64,000 nt of DNA from Paenirhizobium daejeonense. GTDB taxonomy: Bacteria > Pseudomonadota > Alphaproteobacteria > Rhizobiales > Rhizobiaceae. The DNA lies in contig NZ_JACLAL010000003.1 in assembly GCF_014280875.1 (NCBI RefSeq), positions 558,001 to 622,000 of the forward strand. Reading direction: 5' to 3'. Below the pieces are notes generated by a model. The model did no database searches, was not told the origin of the DNA, and saw only the letters and a program-made list of their open reading frames with translations. The translations under genes were made by a program, and so were the position numbers. Shown here piece after piece: positions 1 through 9,110 of this stretch. Positions within the stretch are counted from its first letter, which is position 1, and each line of letters opens with the position of its first letter.

Positions 1-26
1 AAGAGGAGGCCGGCACAGCGCATCAA

Positions 27-1481
27 TCAGACGCCAGACGCCGGGATGCCGGTGCGCTCGACCTTGCGGGGAGCGACCAGTTCTTTCCAGGTGGAAAGAG
101 CCTTGTTGACCGCCTGGAAGGGCTCGCGCGATACGAACTGGCCGTGGCCTTCCCGCGTCTTGACGGTCGTTTCCTCGATGGCAACGTAGCCGCGGGTGAG
201 GGTGTAGCGCGGCAGGCCGGTCACTTCCTTGCCCTCGAAGACGTTGTATTCGACCGGTGACTGCTGGGTCTTTGCCGAAATGGTCTTGGTGCGCTTCGGA
301 TCCCAGACGACGATATCCGCATCGGCGCCGACCACGATCGCACCCTTCTTCGGATAGATGTTGAGGATCTTGGCGATGTTGGTGGAGGTGACGGCCACGA
401 ATTCGTTCATGGTCAGGCGGCCGGTGTTGACGCCGTAGCTCCAGAGCAGCGGCATGCGGTCTTCGAGGCCGCCGGTGCCGTTCGGGATCTTGCGGAAATC
501 GCCGACGCCGTAGCGTTTCTGCTGAACGGTGAACGAGCAGTGGTCGGTGGCGACGCAGGAGAGCGATCCCGCCTGCAGGCCGGCCCAGAGGCTGTCCTGA
601 TGCAGCTTGTTGCGGAAGGGCGGGGACATCACACGGGCGGCGGCATGATCCCAGTCGGGGTTCGAATATTCGCTGTCATCGAGCAGCAGATGCTGGATCA
701 GCGGTTCGCCATAGACGCGCATGCCCTTCTGGCGGGCGCGGCGGATGGCTTCGTGAGCCTGTTCGCAGGAGGTGTGAACGATATAGACCGGGCAACCGGC
801 CATGTCGGCGATGGTGATGGCGCGGTTGGTCGCCTCGCCCTCGACTTCCGGCGGACGGGAATAGGCGTGGGCTTCCGGGCCGTTATTGCCTGCAGCCATC
901 AGCTTTTCCTGCATCGAGGCGACGATGTCGCCGTTTTCGGCATGGACCAGCGGCAGGGCGCCGAGTTCGGCGCAGCGCGAGAAGGAGGCGAACATCTCGT
1001 CGTCGTTCACCATCAGCGCGCCCTTGTAGGCCATGAAGTGCTTGAAGGTGTTGATGCCCTTTTCGCGGACGACGGTTTCCATCTCCTCGAAGACCTGCTT
1101 GTCCCACCACGTCACCGCCATGTGGAAGGAATAGTCGGCATTGGCCCTGGTGGACTTGTTGTCCCAGCGCTTCAAGGCGTCGAGGAGCGACTGGCCCGGA
1201 TCGGGCAGACAGAAATCGACCACCATGGTGGTGCCGCCGGCGAGACCGGCGCGGGTGCCGCTTTCGAAATCGTCAGCGGAGTAGGTGCCCATGAACGGCA
1301 TTTCGAGGTGGACGTGCGGATCGATGCCGCCCGGCATGACATAGCAGCCGGCCGCATCCAGAACCTCGTCGCCAGCAAGGTTCGGGCCGATCTCGACGAT
1401 CACGCCGCCTTCGATCCTGACGTCAGCCTTGTAGGTGAGATCGGCGGTAACGACCGTGCCGCCCTTGATGACTGTGCTCAT
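27..1481 (-). CDS. hydA: Dihydropyrimidinase (D-hydantoinase)
   Basis: This enzyme hydrolyses the ring of 5,6-dihydrouracil or dihydrothymine to N-carbamoyl-beta-amino acids, the second step of reductive pyrimidine degradation in the cytoplasm. The 484-residue product has the cyclic amidohydrolase signature: HVH metal ligands at residues 56-58, the lysine that is carbamylated in this family in MAYKG near 153, further His ligands in VHAENG near 180 and IVHTSCEQ, and the Asp ligand in CVATDHCSF. Length is normal for the family. It lies 95 bp downstream of the amidase gene on the same strand and is probably cotranscribed with it. The family also takes hydantoins, so the exact substrate is inferred from the neighbouring preTA and amidase genes. 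Confidence 0.95.
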   Translation of the reverse strand: MSTVIKGGTVVTADLTYKADVRIEGGVIVEIGPNLAGDEVLDAAGCYVMPGGIDPHVHLEMPFMGTYSADDFESGTRAGLAGGTTMVVDFCLPDPGQSLLDALKRWDNKSTRANADYSFHMAVTWWDKQVFEEMETVVREKGINTFKHFMAYKGALMVNDDEMFASFSRCAELGALPLVHAENGDIVASMQEKLMAAGNNGPEAHAYSRPPEVEGEATNRAITIADMAGCPVYIVHTSCEQAHEAIRRARQKGMRVYGEPLIQHLLLDDSEYSNPDWDHAAARVMSPPFRNKLHQDSLWAGLQAGSLSCVATDHCSFTVQQKRYGVGDFRKIPNGTGGLEDRMPLLWSYGVNTGRLTMNEFVAVTSTNIAKILNIYPKKGAIVVGADADIVVWDPKRTKTISAKTQQSPVEYNVFEGKEVTGLPRYTLTRGYVAIEETTVKTREGHGQFVSREPFQAVNKALSTWKELVAPRKVERTGIPASGV

Positions 1482-1576
1482 TGGTCCCTGTTCCCTGTTT
1501 TATATTCTGGAATGGACCGTCGACCTGCTTTCTGCCGACGGCCGGAAGCTTGAGGCTGCGCGAGATGCGGCGCAGC

Positions 1577-2830
1577 CTAGGCCACAATCTCGGCGGTCTC
1601 GATGACGGCATGGAACAGCACGTCGCAGCCGGCGGCGGCCCAGTCCTTCGAGATTTCCTCGGCCTCGTTATGGGAAAGGCCGTCGACGCAGGGGCACATG
1701 ATCATTGTGGTCGGCGCAACCTTGGCCGTCCAGCAGGCGTCATGGCCGGCGCCGGAGATGATGTTCATGTGGCTGTAGCCCAGCCGCTCGGCGGCGTTGC
1801 GTACGCGATCGACCAGCACCGGATCGAAGGTGACGGGGTCGAAATGACCGACCGCCTCGACCGAGCAGCCCACGCCGATTGCTTCGCAGATCTTGGCCGC
1901 CTCGGCCTCGATCTTTGCCCGCATGGCGTTGAGCTTGGCGAGGTCAGGCGTGCGGATGTCGACCGTAAATACGACCTTGCCCGGTAGCACGTTGCGGGAG
2001 TTCGGCGAGAAGAACACCTGGCCGACGCCGCCCACGGCGCCCGGCTGGTTTTCCATGGCAACTGCCTGCACCATCTCGACGATACGGCTCATGGCGAGGC
2101 CGGCATTGACGCGCATGTTCATCGGGGTGGAGCCCGTGTGGGCTTCCTTGCCGGTCAGCGTGAATTCCAGCCACCACAAGCCCTGACAGTGGGTGACGAC
2201 GCCGATCTGCTTTTCTTCCGCCTCGAGGATCGGGCCCTGTTCGATGTGATATTCGAAATAGGCGTGCATCTTGCGGGCGCCGACTTCCTCGTCGCCGAGC
2301 CAGCCGATGCGCTTCAGCTCGTCGCCATAGGTCTTGCCCTCGGGATCCCTGCGGCCATAAGCGTAATCGAGCGAAAGGGCACCGGCGAAGACGCCTGAGG
2401 CGAGCATGGCCGGGGCAAAGCGCGCGCCTTCCTCGTTTGCCCAGTTGGTAACGACGATCGGATGTTTCGTTCTGATTCCGAGGTCGTTCATCGAGCGGAC
2501 CACTTCGAGCGCCGCGAGAACGCCAAGCACGCCGTCATACTTGCCGCCGGTCGGCTGGGTATCGAGGTGCGAGCCGACATAAACGGGAAGAGCATCCGGA
2601 TCGGTGCCTGGCCGGGTGGCGAACATGGTGCCCATCTTGTCGACGCCCATGGTCATACCGGCGGCGTCGCACCACTTCTTGAAGAGGGAGCGTCCCTCGG
2701 CATCTGCGTCGGTCAGGGTCTGACGATTGTTGCCGCCGGCAATACCGGGGCCGATCTTCGCCATGTCCATGAGTGAATCCCACAGGCGATCGCCGTTCAC
2801 GCGCAAGTTCTCGCCGGGTGCTGCCGTCAT
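1577..2830 (-). CDS. Zn-dependent M20-family amidase, beta-ureidopropionase / N-carbamoyl amino acid hydrolase type
   Basis: The product (417 aa) belongs to the allantoate amidohydrolase/beta-ureidopropionase branch of M20 metallopeptidases, with the metal-site segment SHLDTQPTGGKYDGVLG and the conserved WANEEGARF segment. In this setting it would release ammonia and CO2 from N-carbamoyl-beta-alanine made by the dihydropyrimidinase, completing pyrimidine ring catabolism. The open frame extends upstream to 3040, but I place the start at 2830: the protein from MTAAPGEN fits the family and a GGTGAGGA ribosome site sits about 7 bases before it, whereas the upstream stretch is not family-like. First gene of the amidase-hydA pair. 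Distinguishing beta-ureidopropionase from L-carbamoylase needs biochemical data. Confidence 0.9.
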   Translation of the reverse strand: MTAAPGENLRVNGDRLWDSLMDMAKIGPGIAGGNNRQTLTDADAEGRSLFKKWCDAAGMTMGVDKMGTMFATRPGTDPDALPVYVGSHLDTQPTGGKYDGVLGVLAALEVVRSMNDLGIRTKHPIVVTNWANEEGARFAPAMLASGVFAGALSLDYAYGRRDPEGKTYGDELKRIGWLGDEEVGARKMHAYFEYHIEQGPILEAEEKQIGVVTHCQGLWWLEFTLTGKEAHTGSTPMNMRVNAGLAMSRIVEMVQAVAMENQPGAVGGVGQVFFSPNSRNVLPGKVVFTVDIRTPDLAKLNAMRAKIEAEAAKICEAIGVGCSVEAVGHFDPVTFDPVLVDRVRNAAERLGYSHMNIISGAGHDACWTAKVAPTTMIMCPCVDGLSHNEAEEISKDWAAAGCDVLFHAVIETAEIVA

Positions 2831-2969
2831 TTCAAAATCCTCACCAGTTTTTCGTATGAGCATGCAAATCGCATGCCCCAATATTCCCCCGATCACCGCA
2901 TGCCGATATTTTATGATTCTTTCGACATTCGGATTGGTGATTGCCTTTATTCGGCACCTGACCAATAAT

Positions 2970-2985
2970 TTGACCGACTGGTAAA
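2970..2985. promoter_or_regulatory. RutR-box-like operator upstream of the amidase-hydA operon
   Basis: The 303-bp gap between the divergent amidase (2830) and TetR (3134) genes contains TTGACCGACTGGTAAA. Its arms TTGACC and GGTAAA are separated by 4 bp and match apart from one base. The E. coli RutR box is TTGACC-N4-GGTCAA, so the geometry is the same. A related site (TTTATC-N4-GGTAAA) occurs before preT at 10529. Binding by the adjacent TetR protein is inference. Confidence 0.55.
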
Positions 2986-3133
2986 CATTACAACTTCCAT
3001 CGCCGCACTCAAGACGGAAAACACGAAAAATACGAGACAAAATAGCAGGCAGTTGCTCGAAAAATGAGCAGGATCAATCCTGATAAAGATCAATGTCTTA
3101 GTGACGATCCGGGGGAATGGGACAAGACGACAG

Positions 3134-3787
3134 ATGGCAATACCGAGGGCGGCGAAGACACAGCGGCGGACGCGCATCCAGGAGGAAAAGGAAGAACAGA
3201 TTCTTGAGGCTGCGCTGAATGTTTTTTCGCGAAGCGGCTTCCGCGGCTCGACCATCGACCAGATTGCCGAGGTCGCCGGCATGTCGAAGCCGAACCTGCT
3301 CTATTATTTTCGCACCAAGGAAGCGATGCACCGGGCGCTGATCGACCGGGTGCTTGAAAACTGGCTGGAGCCGCTCAAGGTCTTTGATGCCGAGGGCGAT
3401 CCCGAACAGGAGATCCGTTCCTATATCCGCCGCAAGCTGGAAATGGCCCGGGACTTCCCGCGCGAGAGCCGCCTGTTTGCAAACGAGGTGCTGGCCGGCG
3501 CGCCGCATATCGAGGACGTCCTGAGAGGTCCTCTCAAGGAACTGGTGGACGAGAAGGCCGGGGTGATCCGTTCGTGGATCGGGGCTGGCAAGGTGCGGGA
3601 ATGCGATCCTTACCATCTGATTTTCTCGATCTGGTCGACCACGCAGCACTATGCGGATTTCGATGTGCAGGTTAGGGCGGTGCTCGGCAGCGGCCGCAAG
3701 ACGATGAACCGCTTCGATGAGGCGGCGGCCTTCCTCGAAATGCTGTTCATTCGGGGTCTTATTCCCGAACCTTCCGCAGGCGGCTGA
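3134..3787 (+). CDS. TetR-family regulator, RutR-like
   Basis: A 217-residue DNA-binding repressor. The N-terminal helix-turn-helix runs from about residue 17 to 65 (AALNVFSRSGF, IAEVAGMSKPNLLYYF), and the C-terminal half resembles the RutR/YcdC ligand domain, which in E. coli senses uracil. The gene is divergent from the amidase-hydA operon, which it probably controls through the palindrome at 2970. An in-frame GTG at 3101 would add 11 residues; I prefer the ATG at 3134 because RutR proteins normally start about 20 residues before the HTH, though neither start has a strong ribosome site. It ends flush against the convergent EamA gene with no room for a terminator. Confidence 0.88.
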   Translation: MAIPRAAKTQRRTRIQEEKEEQILEAALNVFSRSGFRGSTIDQIAEVAGMSKPNLLYYFRTKEAMHRALIDRVLENWLEPLKVFDAEGDPEQEIRSYIRRKLEMARDFPRESRLFANEVLAGAPHIEDVLRGPLKELVDEKAGVIRSWIGAGKVRECDPYHLIFSIWSTTQHYADFDVQVRAVLGSGRKTMNRFDEAAAFLEMLFIRGLIPEPSAGG

Positions 3788-4762
3788 TCAATCCGGCAGC
3801 AATGCCATCACCAGCAGGCCGCAGGCGGTGACCAAAGCACCTAGAAAGACGGGTGCCGAGGCCCAGCCATGGCCGATCAATCCCTCGATGACGATGATGA
3901 AAGTCGGTGTGAGATAGCCATAGGCCAGCACTTTGGGGGCGGGCAGGCGCATCGACGCATATTGGAGCAGGAAGAAGGTGAGCGCCGTCGTGATGACGGA
4001 GAGGTAGACGATCGCCAGCCAGACGATGGACGGCAGGTGCAGCAGATCGACTTGGGGGAGGCGGGGTGTAGCTGGGATCGTGATGAAGAGGAAGGTTGCG
4101 GCGGCGGCCCAGAAGACGAAGGTCAGCGGCGGCTCCTTACGATTGAACAGCCGCAGCAGAGGAACATAGGCCGCGTGACATAGAACTCCGATGAAAAAGA
4201 TCATCTCGCCGCGGCCGACATCGAAGGCCATCAGCGCATTGATGTCGCCGCGAAAGATCACCCAGATCGCTCCGGTTGCCGCGATCAGCAGGCTCAGAAA
4301 GACACCTGGCCGCGTTCGTTGACGCATCAGCAGCCAGCCGAAACCGGCGCTCAGCAGCGGCATAAGCGTAAAGATCGCTCCCGTCGCGACAGGTTTGGTG
4401 AACTGCAAGGCGATGAACATCGTAACCATGTAGACCGCCATCAGCGCGCCGAGAATGGCGAAGCGCCATGGCTCCTTCGGCCATTGCAAGGACAAGCCCA
4501 TCTTGAAGCAGAGTAGCCCGATGAGCAGGACTGTCAGGGCGTAGCGCAGGGCCTGCAGAGCAATCGGATCGATGAGTTGCGTTGCTATTCCGCCGAAGGA
4601 GAAGGAGCCAGCGATCAGTATCGAGAAGAGCAGGACTGCGAGGTGCGCCTTGAGCTTCTCCCGTCCCGTAGCATGGATGTTGTGGCGGCTCGGTGTGGTG
4701 CTGCTTTCAGTCACGATATATTCTGCTTGCTCGGCGGGCGGGAACTGGCGCGGGGGTAGCAC
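3788..4762 (-). CDS. EamA/DMT-family transporter
   Basis: An inner-membrane carrier of the drug/metabolite transporter superfamily, 324 residues with about ten hydrophobic helices in two EamA repeats (for example AVLLFSILIAGSFSFGG and LIIATGAIWVIFRG-like stretches). DMT carriers usually export amino acids or metabolites; the substrate here cannot be read from sequence. The first ~35 residues are polar, so the real start may be downstream; a GTG at 4714 is in frame. The gene is convergent with the TetR gene, the stop codons touching at 3787/3788. Confidence 0.85.
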   Translation of the reverse strand: MLPPRQFPPAEQAEYIVTESSTTPSRHNIHATGREKLKAHLAVLLFSILIAGSFSFGGIATQLIDPIALQALRYALTVLLIGLLCFKMGLSLQWPKEPWRFAILGALMAVYMVTMFIALQFTKPVATGAIFTLMPLLSAGFGWLLMRQRTRPGVFLSLLIAATGAIWVIFRGDINALMAFDVGRGEMIFFIGVLCHAAYVPLLRLFNRKEPPLTFVFWAAAATFLFITIPATPRLPQVDLLHLPSIVWLAIVYLSVITTALTFFLLQYASMRLPAPKVLAYGYLTPTFIIVIEGLIGHGWASAPVFLGALVTACGLLVMALLPD

Positions 4763-4841
4763 GAGAGGGGCGGGGAAGAGAAGGGCTTACTTAAGAACGC
4801 GAACACAAGTTCCCCTCAGCGCTCCGGCACCGCGTTCCCTG

Positions 4842-7544
4842 TCATATGGCTTCGGCAGCCTTATCGGCAAGCCAGTGCCTGCCGCGGGCGAAATCGAGGA
4901 AGCTTGTGGCATCCATCGGGCGGGCCAGTGCATAGCCTTGCAGAGTCTGGCAGCCGAGATCACGCAGAATGGCCGCATGCTGCATGGTCTCAACGCCTTC
5001 CGCGACGATTTCGATGCCGAGCGAGCGGCCGATATCGACGATGGAGCTGATGAGGCGTCGCTGCGCTGCGGAAGAAATAATGGGAGCGGTCAGTTGCCGG
5101 TCGATCTTCAGCCGGCGGGGCGACAGCTTGAGGAGGCTCAGGATCGAGGCATAGCCGGTGCCGAAATCGTCTATCTCGATATCGATTCCGTGGGCCTTGA
5201 TCCGCTCGATGCTCTCGGTGACGCTCGCGCCCTTGTCGTCGAAGGAGATGGATTCGAGGAGTTCGAACGACAGGCTGCCGGGGGCGAGGTCGAGCGTGTC
5301 GAGCCGCTGTATCAAAGCTTCATCGAACAGTCTCTGGGCGGAAATGTTTACCGACACCTTGCGGATGTTGAGATCCGCCGCGCGCCAGCGTGTCAGTTGC
5401 AGCAGCGCCTGATCGAGGATGGCAGCGTCGATTTGCGATACCACGTTGAGGTTTTCGGCGATCTTGAGGAATGCAGCGGGGCCGAGAATACCCTGTTGCG
5501 GATGATCCCATCTGGCCAACGCTTCAACGCCGGTGATTTCCAACGTATGAGCGTCGAACTGAGGCTGGAAGTACGGGATGAAGCCGTTCTGTTCGAGGGA
5601 CCTCAGGATCGCATCGGCGGTCATCTTGGTGTTGATCGTCAGAGACTTCAGAGTGTCCGTATAACGTTCGACCCGGTTGCGGCCAAGACGCTTGGCTTCG
5701 TAAAGCGCGATGTCGGCATTGATCAGCAGTTGCTCGGCAGGAATGCTGGGGTCAAGTCTGGTTGCGACCCCGATAGATGCGCCGACCCGGCATTCGTGGC
5801 CATCGTAGGTGATCGGGGTGTTGAGGGCGTCGATCAGTCGGCGGGCGAGGTCCGTGTAGTCCTTGTCGTTCATCGAATCGGGGCATACGACGACGAACTC
5901 GTCGCCTCCGATACGCGCCACGAAATCGAGGGAGCGGATGTTCTCGTGCAGCTTGGACGCGACGTGGCGAAGAATGGCATCACCGGCGCCATGACCCAAC
6001 GTGTCGTTGATATCCTTGAAACGGTCCAGGTCGATATGCAGGACAACAGGGTTCGCTTGTCCCTCAGCGCTATCGATTTCGGCGAGAAACTGGTCGAGAT
6101 AACGTCGGTTCGGAAGGTTGGTGAGGGCATCGTGCAGCGAGGCGTGCTCCATGCGTTTGCGTGCCTGCTCAAGCTGCTGGTTCTGCAGCTCAGCCTGCAG
6201 CTTGGCGGCGCGCAGAGCATGCTGCAGCCTCACGTCGGCCGTCACGTTCCAGTTCACGCCGACGATCTTCTTTCGGAATCGAGAGTCGCGGTAGGTCGTG
6301 CCATAGCATCGAACGTGACGTTCTTCACCGCTCGGTGTGAGGATTCGAAACTCGTTTACGAAATCCTTGCCCGTCTCCAGCGCGGTCGTGAAGGCCCGCT
6401 CGGCTGCCTCGCGATCGTCCGGATGGAGTGCGTTGCACCATGTGTGATAAGTGGCTGACCTGCCCGGGTCACAGCCATAGAGCTGTTTCATGCGGGCGTC
6501 CCAATGGAGCTCGCCACTGCTGACGTCCAGCTCCCACACGCCGATTCTCGATGCCTCCAATGCAATCTCGAGGCGATGAGAAAGTGCCCGCAATTCTTCC
6601 TCGCGCTGGCGCAGGGCGGCGATGTTGGCCTGGCGTTCGCGCAGCAATCGCGCGACCCACAGTACTGGGGAGATGATCATCACGCCCACGAACATCATGA
6701 TCGCCCGGAAGAACCAGAGTTCGGCCGATGACTGATTCCAGCCGCCTTTGGGGACCGCAGCGATCTGCCAGCTTTCGGTGCCGAAGCCGATGGTCATCAT
6801 CACTGGCGCATCGTTGAAGACCGCCGGATCGCCGAAAAAGGGGCTGTCAGTTGTGGTGCTTTCCTCGTTTCTTGCGGCAATCGCGACATTGATATCGAGA
6901 CCTGGTTTCTCGAGACCGGCAGCGGTGTAGAGCTTATCGATGTCGATCACCGCCGAAAGCAGGCCCCAGAAGGTATAGCCGCCCTGGCCGTTGCCATAGC
7001 TAATCGGATAACGCACGATCAGACCCTTGCCGCCCTGTACAAGATCGACCGGTCCCGTGACCACATAGCGGCCCGTATCACGGGCCTGATAGGCAGCTTT
7101 GCGCTGCGCGTCGTTTCGGCGATAATCGAGCCCGATTACCTTCTCGTTGCCTGAGATCGGATATATCAGCCTGGCCACAAGGTCAGGAGCCGCAACCACG
7201 TTCCTGAGTTGGTGGGGTGTTGCAAAAATGCGGTAAGCGAGCGAGGAGAAACGGTTCTGGTCGATCTCCGGCTCCGTTTCCATGACCGCTGCAAGCCCTT
7301 GCATGAGCTGGATGTTGGCGTTGATATCGCCTTCGAGTTTTGCCCTTATGACGCCGAGTTGCTCGGCAACGCTGGTGCGCAGGTTTTCCTGGTTCAACCG
7401 CCGCTTCTGGTTGTCGGCGTAGATTATGGAGATGGCAACGGCAATGACGACGATGAGCGCAGGAAAATAGTATTGCGGTGCCACTCGCGGCGACACCCAG
7501 GACGTTTTCCTGATTTTGCCCGTCATATTCGACGCCCCCGGCAA
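4842..7544 (-). CDS. Membrane c-di-GMP enzyme: periplasmic sensor, PAS, GGDEF, EAL
   Basis: A 900-residue inner-membrane signalling protein. The first membrane helix is at residues 24-43, a periplasmic CHASE-like sensor fills about 45-278, and the second helix is at 280-300. A PAS fold with PAC tail follows at about 325-440, then GGDEF (intact GGDEF at 546-550, with HDALTNLPNR at its start) and an EAL domain with GVEALARW, DDFGTGYASI and EGVET motifs. Both catalytic motifs look intact, so it could make or degrade c-di-GMP; the net direction cannot be told. It is monocistronic on the minus strand and sits between the two arms of the pyrimidine pathway without an obvious functional link. Two in-frame ATGs (7544, 7526) are possible starts. 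Confidence 0.93.
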   Translation of the reverse strand: MPGASNMTGKIRKTSWVSPRVAPQYYFPALIVVIAVAISIIYADNQKRRLNQENLRTSVAEQLGVIRAKLEGDINANIQLMQGLAAVMETEPEIDQNRFSSLAYRIFATPHQLRNVVAAPDLVARLIYPISGNEKVIGLDYRRNDAQRKAAYQARDTGRYVVTGPVDLVQGGKGLIVRYPISYGNGQGGYTFWGLLSAVIDIDKLYTAAGLEKPGLDINVAIAARNEESTTTDSPFFGDPAVFNDAPVMMTIGFGTESWQIAAVPKGGWNQSSAELWFFRAIMMFVGVMIISPVLWVARLLRERQANIAALRQREEELRALSHRLEIALEASRIGVWELDVSSGELHWDARMKQLYGCDPGRSATYHTWCNALHPDDREAAERAFTTALETGKDFVNEFRILTPSGEERHVRCYGTTYRDSRFRKKIVGVNWNVTADVRLQHALRAAKLQAELQNQQLEQARKRMEHASLHDALTNLPNRRYLDQFLAEIDSAEGQANPVVLHIDLDRFKDINDTLGHGAGDAILRHVASKLHENIRSLDFVARIGGDEFVVVCPDSMNDKDYTDLARRLIDALNTPITYDGHECRVGASIGVATRLDPSIPAEQLLINADIALYEAKRLGRNRVERYTDTLKSLTINTKMTADAILRSLEQNGFIPYFQPQFDAHTLEITGVEALARWDHPQQGILGPAAFLKIAENLNVVSQIDAAILDQALLQLTRWRAADLNIRKVSVNISAQRLFDEALIQRLDTLDLAPGSLSFELLESISFDDKGASVTESIERIKAHGIDIEIDDFGTGYASILSLLKLSPRRLKIDRQLTAPIISSAAQRRLISSIVDIGRSLGIEIVAEGVETMQHAAILRDLGCQTLQGYALARPMDATSFLDFARGRHWLADKAAEAI

Positions 7545-7721
7545 ATGGACTTGCCCGATTGGAAGGAGCTTTTTGAACTCCCGTAAATCAGTTAATTCGC
7601 ATGCAAGCCCTGAAGAATTTCTGAATCCCTTCCATCAAAAGTGGCAATGCCATGATTAAGGTGTGACGCCAGAGAGTCCAATCTTGGGTTATGTGGGCGC
7701 CAAATTTTGTATTTGGGGAAT

Positions 7722-7744
7722 GAAAAGCCCCGTTTCCGGGGCTT
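7722..7744 (-). terminator. Rho-independent terminator after preA
   Basis: On the minus strand AGCCCCG and CGGGGCT pair perfectly around a GAAA tetraloop, followed by TTTT. It lies about 25 bp past the preA stop and closes the preT-preA operon. Confidence 0.85.
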
Positions 7745-7769
7745 CCATATCGCGGATGCAGCAAAGGGC

Positions 7770-9083
7770 TTATTCGGCAGCCTGCACAGACATCGGGTTG
7801 TTCGGATGGGTGGTCCAATTGGCGTAGTTCGGGTCGACCGGCTTGCCGGTGCGCTGGTCCAGCGTGCCCGGCTCCAGCCCCACCATGGTGATGCAGTTTT
7901 CGACAGGGCAGACATTGACGCAAAGGTTGCAGCCGACGCACTCGTCTTCCATGACTTCGAAATGTCTGACACCATCCACCATTGACGTAATTGCCTGGTG
8001 CGAGGTGTCTTCACAGGCGATGTGACAGCGGCCGCACTTGATGCAGGCATCCTGGTCAATACGGGCCTTGGCGATGTAGTTGAGGTTGAGATACTGCCAG
8101 TCCGTGACGTTCGGTACGGCGCGGCCGGTGATGTCGTCGAGATTGCGGTGCCCCTTGGCATCCATCCAGTCGGAGAGGCCCGAGATCATTTCCTGGACGA
8201 TCTTGAAGCCGTAGGTCATGGCCGCTGTGCATACCTGCACGTTGCCGGCGCCGAGCGCGAGGAATTCGGCGGCATCGCGCCAGGTGGTGACGCCTCCAAT
8301 GCCGGAGATCGGAAGACCGTAGGTTTCCGGATCACGGGCGATTTCGGCGACCATGTTGAGCGCGATCGGCTTCACCGCCGGACCGCAATAGCCGCCATGG
8401 GTTCCCTTGCCGCCGACCGTTGGGTTCGGGGCGAAGCTGTCGAGGTCCACCGAAACGATGGAGTTGATTGTGTTGATCAGCGAGACGGCGTCCGTGCCGC
8501 CGGCTTTCGCAGCGCGGGCCGGTTTGCGGATGTCGGTGATATTGGGCGTCAGCTTGGTGATGACGGGCATGCGGGAGTACTGCTTGCACCAGCGCACGAC
8601 CATTTCGATATATTCCGGCACCTGTCCGACGGCAGCACCCATGCCGCGCTCGGACATGCCGTGAGGACAGCCGAAGTTGAGCTCGATGCCGTCGGCGCCG
8701 GTTTCCTCGACGAGCGGCAGGATTGCCTTCCACTCTTCTTCGACGCAGGGGACCATGATCGAGGCGATGAGCGCCCGGTCCGGCCAGTTCTTCTTCACCA
8801 TCTTCATTTCCTGCAGGTTGATCTGCAGGGGACGGTCGGTGATGAGCTCGATGTTGTTCAGGCCGAGCAGGCGGCGGTCGGCGCCCCAGATCGCGCCATA
8901 GCGCGGGCCATTGACGTTGACGACCGGTGGTCCTTCAGAGCCGAGGGTCTTCCAGACCACGCCGCCCCATCCGGCCTTGAAGGCGCGTTCGACGTTGTAG
9001 GCCTTGTCGGTCGGCGGTGCGGAGGCGAGCCAGAAGGGGTTCGGCGATTTGATGCCGACGAAATTATTGCGGAGATCAGCCAT
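7770..9083 (-). CDS. preA: NAD-dependent dihydropyrimidine dehydrogenase, catalytic subunit PreA
   Basis: PreA carries the FMN site and reduces uracil or thymine to the dihydropyrimidine, the first step of the reductive pathway. The 437-residue product has a dihydroorotate-dehydrogenase-like TIM barrel (residues 1-300, with a GIELNFGCPHG active-site segment) and a C-terminal ferredoxin-like domain with two 4Fe-4S motifs, CIKCGRCHIAC and CVGCNLCVNVCP. It follows preT by 27 bp, so the two are one operon and form the heteromeric enzyme. Confidence 0.96.
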   Translation of the reverse strand: MADLRNNFVGIKSPNPFWLASAPPTDKAYNVERAFKAGWGGVVWKTLGSEGPPVVNVNGPRYGAIWGADRRLLGLNNIELITDRPLQINLQEMKMVKKNWPDRALIASIMVPCVEEEWKAILPLVEETGADGIELNFGCPHGMSERGMGAAVGQVPEYIEMVVRWCKQYSRMPVITKLTPNITDIRKPARAAKAGGTDAVSLINTINSIVSVDLDSFAPNPTVGGKGTHGGYCGPAVKPIALNMVAEIARDPETYGLPISGIGGVTTWRDAAEFLALGAGNVQVCTAAMTYGFKIVQEMISGLSDWMDAKGHRNLDDITGRAVPNVTDWQYLNLNYIAKARIDQDACIKCGRCHIACEDTSHQAITSMVDGVRHFEVMEDECVGCNLCVNVCPVENCITMVGLEPGTLDQRTGKPVDPNYANWTTHPNNPMSVQAAE

Positions 9084-9110
9084 TGTTCGTTCCTCTCAAT
9101 GTCCTTCGGA

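Noticed and set aside
4572-6458. Long plus-strand open frame (628 aa) opposite the c-di-GMP gene
   Set aside because: It is antisense to the EamA and GGDEF/EAL genes, has no domain and an odd composition; a GC-rich shadow.
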